NCBI GenBank assembly: GCA_022844575.1 | Contig: JALHLL010000236.1 | Span: 1 to 5,042, forward strand | From: a bacterium | Lineage (GTDB): Bacteria; Bacteroidota; Ignavibacteria; Kapaibacteriales; UBA961 | Length of the DNA: 5,042 bases | Direction of reading: 5' to 3' | In this document: positions 1-5,042 of the stretch, piece by piece | Position numbering within the stretch: the stretch's first letter is position 1 | Layout of the letters: each line of letters begins with the position of its first letter | Program-made: the position numbers and the translations under genes | The notes under the pieces: generated by a model | What the model was told of the DNA's origin: nothing | The model's input: the letters and a program-made list of their open reading frames with translations, nothing else | Databases searched by the model: none

Positions 1-50
1 TTCTTACCCTGAAGCTTGTAATTATGATATTTCATGAAAAACTCCGTTAA

Positions 51-106
51 GTTCTATACAAATCTAAATATAATTACCTGATAATTAACAAGTTAATTTA
101 TAGAAC
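51..106. repeat. Nested inverted repeats
   Basis: GTTCTATA at 51-58 is the exact reverse complement of TATAGAAC at 99-106. Inside this pair, at 83-98, lies a tight palindrome, AATTAAC-AA-GTTAATT, with two perfect 7-base arms around two bases. The inner palindrome is too tight to make a good RNA hairpin. It looks more like a site for a dimeric DNA-binding protein, though in AT-rich DNA such palindromes also arise by chance. No adjacent gene shows which promoter it might control. Confidence 0.3.
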
Positions 107-179
107 CGCCCATTACTTAATAATTTAGTGACATCGGAATAAATTCATTTTTTTATCTTTCACTTTTTATCACTTTTTT

Positions 180-197
180 GTGTCAACTTCTTTCAGG
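180..197. repeat. Possible relic of an IS3-type terminal inverted repeat
   Basis: The 20 bases from 180 match the reverse complement of 4931-4950, the presumed left tip of the insertion sequence at the window's right end, at 15 of 20 positions. The first ten bases (GTGTCAACTT) are identical. The orientation is that of a right end belonging to an element lying to the left, but no transposase coding sequence is visible in 1-179. It may be a solo end, a decayed copy or a coincidence. Confidence 0.25.
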
Positions 198-333
198 GTA
201 TGACAGCGGGGTGGCTGTGTTATTCACCGAACTGATTTTCACTCCGTTCAGAATGACAAATACGACACCCCGTCGCTTCTGCAAAAAAATATCAGTGACG
301 CGAACAAGTGTTTTTGTATCGAAATTGCTTTTG

Positions 334-367
334 TTGTACGGATTCATCAAAAATAATTTTACATTTG
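334..367 (+). promoter_or_regulatory. Candidate Bacteroidota-type promoter for the 465 gene
   Basis: TACATTTG at 360-367 matches the Bacteroidota -7 consensus TAnnTTTG exactly. A TTG at 334-336, preceded by another at 331-333, could serve as the -33 element. The spacing of about 23 bases is at the long end of the known range. Transcription would start roughly 90 bases before the ATG at 465. The assignment depends on the organism using this type of promoter. Confidence 0.3.
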
Positions 368-464
368 CTCAACTTATAGTATAGGGTTCAATCTCAATCG
401 GTTTTTTGTTAGGAACTTGTCCGAACATGCCATTCTTTTTTTATTCAAGTATTCCCATTATGTT

Positions 465-2564
465 ATGCGTTGTTTGTACGGATTTTGTCTTTTGTGTATT
501 ATTTGTTTCGCTTTTGCTACTAACGATGTGCTCAGCCAAAGCAAACGCGAGCAACTTATTATTTCGGATTCATTGTGGGAGTATATAACACAATCGGCAG
601 GACATAAAAAAATGTTCGGTTATACGGAAGATGAAATGCGTGGTTATGCTCCCGATGAATTTGTGATGAGAACCGTATGGACATTATTCCGCAATGCAAA
701 AACAATTCCCCGATTTTCCGGTACGGTTTCTAAAAATTTTCTCGATAATTATAAAGATGCGGCTTCGCTTATTCGGAGCGGTTATGGCTTAACGGATATT
801 TCGGCAGCACGTTTTTTGCCTATGGCTCCGGCGCAATCATGGGGTGTATCATGGCTTAAGGACTCGGTACCGATTGAAAAAACTTGGGCTGAAATAGTAA
901 AAAAGGCCGATATTAAAAAAGGACAATCAAGCGTTTTTTCCTCTTATCCGCCCCATGTACAAAAATGTATTATTCGTTGTCTTATCGGTATTATCGAATC
1001 GAAGGAATGGATAGAAAAATCATTTCCTTCCGCAGATTTCTTTAAGTATTCGGGACTCAATGCACAATCCTCACTTGAAGAGTGGTATGCCTTTGCTGCT
1101 GCGCCTTGGGCTGATGACCGTATGGGGCAACTCGCCACATTAAAAAGCGGAACATTTACGGCTTTGCGTGCAATAGACCGTAAGTACTTGGCTTTCGGCT
1201 CTGCTTTACTTTCCACCCATATACAAAATGCCATTACGGAATTCCGTTCAGCCGATTCGGCAAAGCCCTATACAAGTGTAAAAGGTATGTCGGTTATTAC
1301 ATCACTCGGCGAAATTCGCATACTCGGCACTTCCTCCGATACCGTTACAACATCGGCATTATTAACGATAGATTTTGGCGGTAATGATATATACAAAGGT
1401 AGGCAAGCGGTTACAAAACCTTTCATCGAACCAATTTCCGTACTTATAGATATTAATGGCGATGATATATATCTGTGCGATACATCGCTTTCGCTGGGCT
1501 GCGGATTATTCGGCACGGCAATGCTTTTCGATATAAAAGGTAATGACAAATATCGCGTAAAGGAATCGGGTATAGGTTGCGGATGGTATGGCACGGGTGC
1601 GCTTATAGATATGGATGGTAATGATATATATATAACCGATAAAATGTGGGGGCAGGGCGCAGCACATATCGGATTAGGTTTATTGGCTGATTGGAATGGT
1701 AATGATGAATATACGTGTGCTGAACAATCGCAGGGTATGGGCTCGACACTGGGTGCGGGTATTTTGGTTGATGCCGAAGGAAATGACCGATACATTGCCC
1801 GTGATGACGGCAATCTTACTCCTATATACCTCAATCAATCGGTATCCATGTCTCAGGGGTGTGGTTTTGGTCGCCGTGCCGACTTGGGCGATGGGCATAG
1901 CTTGGCGGGTGGTTTCGGTGTTTTGACAGATGGCGCGGGTGATGATTATTATTCCGCTCCCGTATGGTCACAGGGGTGCGGTTATTGGTGGGGCGTGGGC
2001 ATTTGTGAGGATAGAAAAGGAAATGATACATGGCGTAGCGGCAAATATTCCATCGGCTCGGCAGCGCATTTTGCCATTGGCTGCAAAGTGGATGCAGAAG
2101 GAAACGATACCTATGCCGTTGGCTATAAAGAAGCCGTTAATCAATATTTGGGTCATGCACGCGATGGCAGCATAGGCATTTCCATTGATGGTGAAGGTGA
2201 TGATATATACTATATGAAAAATAACTGCGGCGGCTCATCGGACTTGGGTAGTTTAGCCCTATTGTGGGATGCAACAGGTAATGATACATACACCGGCGAA
2301 TACACAGCCGCCAATAAAACCGATGGTTGGAGCGATACGCCGCCCTTAGGCAGTGCAAGCCGTTATACGCCTTTTTATACCTTCCGTGATGATATTCAAT
2401 CATATGGGCTTTTTATTGATACGGGAGGTAATGATAAGTATGAAATTAACAGTACGGAAAATTCCATACCATGGTCGGTAAAACCCGCCAATAATGTTCA
2501 ATGGCTATTTGCCCGCACCCCACGAGAAAGAGGATTTGGGATTGATATGGAGATGAAGAAATAA
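465..2564 (+). CDS. Secreted GND-Y repeat protein, function unknown
   Basis: This encodes 699 residues. The frame stays open upstream to a TTG at 417, but I chose the ATG at 465 because it directly begins a good signal peptide: Met-Arg, a hydrophobic stretch at residues 4-18, then a possible cut after AFA (18) or LSQ (25). The protein should therefore be exported. Residues about 27-290 look mainly helical and I recognise no domain in them. From residue about 298 to 660 there are twelve copies of hhhD-x-x-G-[ND]-D-x-[YW], with the motif glycines at residues 306, 332, 359, 385, 412, 439, 492, 519, 546, 578, 605 and 655. Each is usually preceded by a glycine-rich S-x-G-x-G-x-x-G-x-G segment. The regular spacing of 26-27 residues suggests a beta-solenoid. 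The acidic turns (DMDGND, DINGDD, DWNGND) resemble calcium-binding loops, which is inference. No type IX sorting domain, transmembrane anchor or catalytic motif is visible. Proteins with similar repeats occur as uncharacterised secreted proteins in other bacteria. There is no Shine-Dalgarno sequence. Confidence 0.9.
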   Translation: MRCLYGFCLLCIICFAFATNDVLSQSKREQLIISDSLWEYITQSAGHKKMFGYTEDEMRGYAPDEFVMRTVWTLFRNAKTIPRFSGTVSKNFLDNYKDAASLIRSGYGLTDISAARFLPMAPAQSWGVSWLKDSVPIEKTWAEIVKKADIKKGQSSVFSSYPPHVQKCIIRCLIGIIESKEWIEKSFPSADFFKYSGLNAQSSLEEWYAFAAAPWADDRMGQLATLKSGTFTALRAIDRKYLAFGSALLSTHIQNAITEFRSADSAKPYTSVKGMSVITSLGEIRILGTSSDTVTTSALLTIDFGGNDIYKGRQAVTKPFIEPISVLIDINGDDIYLCDTSLSLGCGLFGTAMLFDIKGNDKYRVKESGIGCGWYGTGALIDMDGNDIYITDKMWGQGAAHIGLGLLADWNGNDEYTCAEQSQGMGSTLGAGILVDAEGNDRYIARDDGNLTPIYLNQSVSMSQGCGFGRRADLGDGHSLAGGFGVLTDGAGDDYYSAPVWSQGCGYWWGVGICEDRKGNDTWRSGKYSIGSAAHFAIGCKVDAEGNDTYAVGYKEAVNQYLGHARDGSIGISIDGEGDDIYYMKNNCGGSSDLGSLALLWDATGNDTYTGEYTAANKTDGWSDTPPLGSASRYTPFYTFRDDIQSYGLFIDTGGNDKYEINSTENSIPWSVKPANNVQWLFARTPRERGFGIDMEMKK
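1359..2441 (+). repeat. Twelve-copy GND-Y coding repeat array, period about 81 bp
   Basis: The motif glycine codons start at 1380, 1458, 1539, 1617, 1698, 1779, 1938, 2019, 2100, 2196, 2277 and 2427. Most steps are 78 or 81 bases (26 or 27 codons). Two are about double (159 and 150 bases), as if one motif had been lost or replaced by an insertion, and one is 96 bases. The aspartate, glycine and second aspartate are kept in every copy. Synonymous codons vary (GGT/GGC/GGA, AAT/AAC, GAT/GAC), so this is an old, selected protein repeat rather than a recent DNA duplication. Confidence 0.9.
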
Positions 2565-2594
2565 ATAAAATATCGATTATATAATTGTTTGAAA

Positions 2595-2964
2595 ATGGAA
2601 ATTAATTCTTTTAAGACCGGTAGGCAAATCATGATTGATTGGTTCGGTAATCTCTTAGTGGATTGGAGGCAATGCGGAACTTTATACACAATTGATGGTG
2701 AAATTGTAAAGGAAGTTCATCAATATATTTCTTTCTCATCAGACAAATGTATTTCGTCTCCGGATTCACAATACGCTTTTCTTGTATAAGCGGTTAGGAA
2801 CAAAGTGAACTCTTGTGAAAGAAGGAAAATTTCTACGTGAAACTAAGCACCCGTATTATCATGCGGAATCTTCTGAATACCCAGCCGCAAAATGTTCACC
2901 AAATGAATACGTCCGCTATATGTATTGTCGTGTAAATACTCGCTCCAAAATTCCTTTTCCGTAA
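2595..2964 (+). pseudogene. Probable decayed hypothetical gene (frameshift plus stop)
   Basis: An ATG at 2595 opens a 64-codon frame ending with TAA at 2787-2789. Its product is protein-like (DWFGNLLVDWRQCGTLY near the start, SPDSQYAFL at the end), but it stops abruptly. A second + frame, open from 2710, carries on with YKRLGTK, is broken by TGA at 2806-2808, then runs to TAA at 2962-2964. That tail also reads like protein (TLVKEGKFLRETKHPYYHAE, then SEYPAAKCSPNEY). The simplest reading is one gene of about 120 codons broken by a frameshift between 2710 and 2786 and one nonsense change. The SPD-x-x-YAF motif recalls beta-propeller blades, but that is weak. Alternatives are an intact 64-residue protein ending at 2789, or a - strand frame ending near 2843 whose last 40 codons also look plausible. 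It lies 30 bases after the repeat-protein gene and could be cotranscribed with it. I do not recognise the family. Confidence 0.45.
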
Positions 2965-2978
2965 CTATGGTTTTATTT

Positions 2979-3638
2979 ATGAGAAAATTCCCTTTCAGAG
3001 TAATGATTTGCATAGGTATGCTTTTTACCGTCATTTTACAAAGTTGCTCGCTCCTCAATCCTGAACGCACCTCTATTTATAGGCACAACCATCCGGTGAT
3101 AGTTGCACAAGACAAGGTGATTCTTTATAAAAACACTGAAAAAGGTGCTCGTGCTAAGATTGACTCCTTACAATTACATATTGGCGATACACTCACCGCC
3201 TATGCATCGCAGTTTTATAAAAAGTATAATTACCATAAAGTGTATATCAAGGGCGATACTTTTTGGGTCGCTCCGCCTTCCGTACTTACCACGGATGCAT
3301 ATGCAATACAAAAACTGCAATTAACCAATAGTGTAAAGGTAAAAAAAGAGGAGATAGCAAATGCGTGGTCACGTGCTGCGGTCTGGATAGCAAAGAATAG
3401 TGATATGACTATTCAGGTTTCTTCCGACGCAGTGATTGCTACCGATGTACCGACAAAGAATGCTTGTACCGGATATTCGGCTACCAAACTAAACACCGAT
3501 TATGGTGCAATTATCAGTTTGGAATGTAAATACAATTACGCTGAATGCCGTAGAAGTATTGATTGTATGAATAATGTAAAAACGGGATTATATTATTTCC
3601 TAACGGGCAAAATGGTGGATTTTGGAGATTTACCTTAA
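2979..3638 (+). CDS. Putative lipoprotein with SH3-like domain
   Basis: This encodes 219 residues. The frame is open from 2925 with other ATGs at 2925 and 2967. I chose 2979 because it starts a typical lipoprotein signal: MRK, a hydrophobic core at about 8-20, and a loose lipobox L20-Q-S-C23, common in Bacteroidota. Cys23 would be lipidated, anchoring the protein to an envelope membrane. Residues about 40-98 resemble a bacterial SH3 domain, with VILYKN, then SLQLHIGDTL, then YHKVYIKGDTFWV. Residues about 108-200 form a second alpha/beta unit: a helix around 124-140 (EEIANAWSRAAVWIAKNSD), then strands including IQVSSDAVIATD. This pattern recalls DUF4468/TBP-like domains of Bacteroidota, but I hold that loosely. 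Four cysteines (163, 183, 190, 196) in the last third could form disulfides after export. There is no Shine-Dalgarno sequence and I found no clear promoter. The start lies 15 bases after the decayed frame upstream. Confidence 0.82.
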   Translation: MRKFPFRVMICIGMLFTVILQSCSLLNPERTSIYRHNHPVIVAQDKVILYKNTEKGARAKIDSLQLHIGDTLTAYASQFYKKYNYHKVYIKGDTFWVAPPSVLTTDAYAIQKLQLTNSVKVKKEEIANAWSRAAVWIAKNSDMTIQVSSDAVIATDVPTKNACTGYSATKLNTDYGAIISLECKYNYAECRRSIDCMNNVKTGLYYFLTGKMVDFGDLP

Positions 3639-3858
3639 GCACAAGTATAACTGCACATATATAATCAAAATGCCTAAACGTTAAGAGTAAAAAACCTCAT
3701 CTCGATTTACATGTATTTTTTTTATTGAATAGTTATGATGCTTTGAGTACCGTAAGTATTATAGAACAACACTGAAAAAATTTGATAGGTAATCGGATCA
3801 TTATCTTTTCTTATTTTGCTTAAGCATACGCCTATTCATATTCATTTCCATACGTATT
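3639..3858. other. Intergenic region with candidate promoter
   Basis: These 220 bases are AT-rich and carry no open frame of note. I see no hairpin followed by a T-tract that would end the lipoprotein transcript. The only structured signal is the promoter-like pair at 3781-3809 upstream of the DUF4349 gene. Confidence 0.5.
3781..3809 (+). promoter_or_regulatory. Candidate Bacteroidota-type promoter for the DUF4349 gene
   Basis: TTTG at 3781-3784 matches the -33 element. TATCTTTT at 3802-3809 matches the -7 element TAnnTTTG at 7 of 8 conserved-plus-free positions, with a 17-base spacer. Transcription would begin about 45 bases before the ATG at 3859. A second imperfect -7 box, TATTTTG at 3812-3818, overlaps the same area. 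If real, it makes the DUF4349 gene a transcription unit separate from the lipoprotein gene. Confidence 0.35.
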
Positions 3859-4731
3859 ATGATTAAAGAACTCAAAACCCGTTTCCGCAAAGCACTTCGC
3901 TGGTTTGTCCTTTTATTTATTATTATGTTTACTTTCCGCTTAGTGTTCGGATATATTGTGAAGCAAAATGACGGAGATTCCGCTCGTGATAGTTTTTTTA
4001 GCAGCGATGGAGGAGATAGCCGTAAGAACTATGCACAACAGAAGGCATTCAAAGCTCAATATGATGCGCCTTCTATTTCGGTAATCAATCAGGTATATGA
4101 GAAAATAGGAAAAGTTGCTACCAAAACTGCGGATTTTACGAATGATGAGAAAAAAACGCGTGATAAAGTACGTAGTTATAATGCTATTATCCAATATGAA
4201 AGAGCTTTAGGAAAAAACGGGAACCGTCAATTACATTTAGTAATCGGTGTTAATCCCGAGAAGTTCGATGTTTTTTACAAGGAAATTCAAAATATCGGCA
4301 GTGTTTTATCGCAAGAAGTTGTTAAAACGGATAAAACAAATGAATACCATAAACTAAATGCCGAGAGGATTTCGGTTGAGAAAAAACTACATTCTCTCTA
4401 TGAGTTAAAAGCGCATGGCGGTACCATTGATGAATTTGTTTCTCTGAATGAAAAGATATTTGAAGTCGAAGAAAAGCTTCAATCCTTAGGTGTTGAATTA
4501 GGTAATTTTGATTCCGAAAATGAGTTTTGTACGATTAAAGCTTCGATGTATGAAGGTAATACGGAAAGGAAAATCAGTTTATTGCATAGGGTAAGAGTTG
4601 CCTTGGAGTGGACGATTCAGTACTATTCCGTTCTCGTTTTATCCATATTCGGTGTAGCCCTTTCATCATTAATACTGATAATCGTAGCCGATAAAATTCG
4701 GGCATTCCTTACATCAAAGGGTATTAGCTGA
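3859..4731 (+). CDS. DUF4349 domain membrane protein
   Basis: This encodes 290 residues from an ATG with no Shine-Dalgarno sequence. A basic N-terminus (KTRFRKALR) leads into a membrane segment at about 14-33. A soluble, probably periplasmic part follows at about 35-255, and a second membrane segment lies at about 257-277 with a basic tail. The soluble part fits DUF4349: YEKIGKVATKTADF at 80-93, then IIQYERALGKNGNRQLHLVIGV at 110-131 read in pieces, PEKFDVFYKEIQNIG at 133-147, KTDKTNEY at 156-163, a coiled-coil stretch at about 165-210, and NEFCTI at 221-226 before the C-terminal membrane span. The length is normal for the family. DUF4349 proteins are widespread, the biochemical role is unknown, and the topology suggests an envelope structural or signalling role (inference). 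The gene appears intact and has its own candidate promoter. It is the last host gene before the insertion sequence. Confidence 0.92.
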   Translation: MIKELKTRFRKALRWFVLLFIIMFTFRLVFGYIVKQNDGDSARDSFFSSDGGDSRKNYAQQKAFKAQYDAPSISVINQVYEKIGKVATKTADFTNDEKKTRDKVRSYNAIIQYERALGKNGNRQLHLVIGVNPEKFDVFYKEIQNIGSVLSQEVVKTDKTNEYHKLNAERISVEKKLHSLYELKAHGGTIDEFVSLNEKIFEVEEKLQSLGVELGNFDSENEFCTIKASMYEGNTERKISLLHRVRVALEWTIQYYSVLVLSIFGVALSSLILIIVADKIRAFLTSKGIS

Positions 4732-4796
4732 TTTCTGCAAACATGAATAGATATTATTGCCGTTAATAAAGAAACGGAAATGAATGGAAAGAGTAT

Positions 4797-4848
4797 TGCA
4801 CAAAAATTTGTTATTATGCGATAATAGTGCAGTTATACGCCTTTTTAT
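4797..4848 (+). other. Stem-like repeats before a T-tract, possible weak terminator
   Basis: TATTAT-GCG-ATAATA at 4812-4826 is a perfect 6-base hairpin with a 3-base loop. It is enclosed by TGCAC (4797-4801) and GTGCA (4827-4831), and five T residues follow at 4842-4846. It lies about 65 bases after the DUF4349 stop codon and could help end that transcript. The stem is nearly all A-T and the T-tract is ten bases away, so the case is weak. Confidence 0.2.
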
Positions 4849-4885
4849 TACTCAGTACAATTTATACCCTTAACGATATAAATAA

Positions 4886-4910
4886 AAAGGTCACCATTAT
4901 GGCGACCTTT
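4886..4910 (-). terminator. Rho-independent terminator, best read leftward
   Basis: AAAGGTCACC (4886-4895) pairs with GGCGACCTTT (4901-4910) around the loop ATTAT. In a + strand transcript the stem has one A-C mismatch and the tail is only weakly T-rich. In a - strand transcript the same position becomes a G-U wobble, so all ten pairs form, and the stem is followed by a T-rich tail (TTATTTATAT). It should therefore work best for leftward transcription and may also act in both directions to stop transcripts from the DUF4349 gene. Confidence 0.55.
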
Positions 4911-4955
4911 ACTGTTTATACGTTTGCCCCGTCCTAGAATAAGTTGACACATTAT

Positions 4956-4960
4956 AGGAG
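4956..4960 (+). promoter_or_regulatory. Strong Shine-Dalgarno site of the transposase gene
   Basis: AGGAG lies 8 bases before the ATG at 4969 and fixes that start. None of the other three accepted genes in the window has such a site, so translation of the mobile element differs from that of its host neighbours. Confidence 0.7.
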
Positions 4961-4968
4961 AAGTATTA

Positions 4969-5042
4969 ATGTCAACAAGGACTAAGGTATCAGTTAAACG
5001 TACTCAACGGGACTACAGTTTATCCTTCAAATTATCGGTAAT
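4969..5042 (+). CDS. IS3-type transposase OrfA, N-terminus only
   Basis: The first 24 codons are visible and the gene is cut by the window edge. The peptide ends in QRDYSLSFKLSV, the usual opening of IS3-family OrfA proteins, where a Y-S-x-x-F-K-h-x-V-V segment leads into the helix-turn-helix that binds the inverted repeats. In that family OrfA is normally joined to the OrfB integrase (DDE catalytic domain) by ribosomal frameshifting. Both the helix-turn-helix and OrfB lie outside the window. The start is supported by AGGAG at 4956-4960. An IS3-like identity is likely, the subgroup cannot be told, and whether the element is complete is unknown. Confidence 0.8.
   Translation, partial: MSTRTKVSVKRTQRDYSLSFKLSV

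Larger units (their letters stand above)
1..464. other. Long non-coding leader region
   Basis: I see no convincing gene here. The first 180 bases are very AT-rich and have stops in all three + frames. A 68-codon open frame at 178-384 starts with TTG, has no ribosome binding site and reads as low-complexity sequence, so I do not accept it. The region contains an inverted-repeat structure (51-106), a sequence like an IS3-family end (180-197), a stretch resembling a dispersed genomic repeat (190-272) and a candidate promoter (334-367) for the secreted protein gene at 465. Confidence 0.6.
4931..5042 (+). mobile_element. Left end of an IS3-family-like insertion sequence (partial)
   Basis: The stretch GTCCTAGAATAAGTTGACAC (4931-4950) has the form of IS3-family terminal inverted repeats, which often read TGTCCTgaaaaaaGTTGACA from the tip inward. 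It sits about 40 bases upstream of an orfA-like start, the usual spacing. The exact tip is uncertain because the expected TG dinucleotide is CG here (4930-4931). The element runs off the right edge, so its other end, target duplication and intactness cannot be judged. Confidence 0.6.

Noticed and set aside
178..384. 68-codon + strand open frame
   Set aside because: It has a TTG start, no ribosome binding site and low-complexity translation, and it spans the IS-like end and the candidate promoter.
406..588. 60-codon + strand open frame overlapping the start of the repeat-protein gene
   Set aside because: It is hydrophobic only because it reads the signal-peptide region in another frame. The long frame at 465-2564 has clear repeat structure.
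1268..1834. 188-codon - strand open frame
   Set aside because: It lies opposite the repeat array. Its serine/proline-rich periodic translation is the mirror image of the 81-base coding repeat.
1359..2441. CRISPR array or DNA satellite
   Set aside because: The 81-base periodicity comes from protein motifs. The copies differ at synonymous positions and there are no identical DNA repeats or spacers.
465..2564. RTX toxin or type IX secreted adhesin
   Set aside because: The motif spacing is 26-27 residues rather than nine, there is no GGxGxDxUx tandem, and the C-terminus has no sorting domain.
2925..2978. Upstream starts (2925, 2967) for the lipoprotein
   Set aside because: They place 4-18 polar or mixed residues before the signal peptide. 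The start at 2979 gives a normal MRK plus hydrophobic core plus lipobox.
3766..3780. Duplicate of a lipoprotein gene segment (shared AACACTGAAAAA with about 3131-3142)
   Set aside because: Only 12 A-rich bases match and the flanks do not align, so chance is sufficient.
3940..4194. 84-codon - strand open frame
   Set aside because: It is fully inside the DUF4349 gene, whose domain motifs are clear on the + strand.
4760..4777. CCGTT...AACGG hairpin as terminator of the DUF4349 gene
   Set aside because: The stem is only five bases and no T-tract follows.

Overview
The window is AT-rich. Its lipoprotein-type and secreted proteins, host genes without a visible Shine-Dalgarno sequence, and TAnnTTTG-like promoter elements suggest a member of Bacteroidota or a close relative (Chlorobi/Ignavibacteria/Kapabacteria side). 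The genus cannot be named from the sequence. All convincing genes lie on the + strand.

Layout. Positions 1-464 hold no convincing gene, only AT-rich DNA with inverted repeats, a sequence resembling an insertion-sequence end, a possible dispersed repeat and a candidate promoter. Positions 465-2564 encode a 699-residue secreted protein whose C-terminal 400 residues are a solenoid-like array of twelve D-x-x-G-[ND]-D-x-[YW] motifs, mostly 26-27 residues apart. About 30 bases later (2595-2964) comes a short open frame that appears to continue in another frame, probably a decaying hypothetical gene. Positions 2979-3638 encode a 219-residue lipoprotein with an SH3-like half and a second alpha/beta half. 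Positions 3859-4731 encode a two-membrane-segment protein with a clear DUF4349 domain. A hairpin at 4886-4910 reads best as a terminator for leftward transcription. From about 4931 to the window end is the left end of an IS3-family-like insertion sequence with the first 24 codons of its orfA.

The three intact host genes all encode envelope proteins: one secreted, one lipid-anchored and one membrane-anchored. Nothing shows that they form a pathway. The gaps between them are wide, and the DUF4349 gene has its own candidate promoter. The IS boundary, a possible second IS-like end on the left, and a decayed gene in the middle mark this as an accessory region that has been rearranged. I found no CRISPR array, tRNA or rRNA, and no recognisable defence or biosynthetic system. 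The most unusual object is the GND-Y repeat protein.
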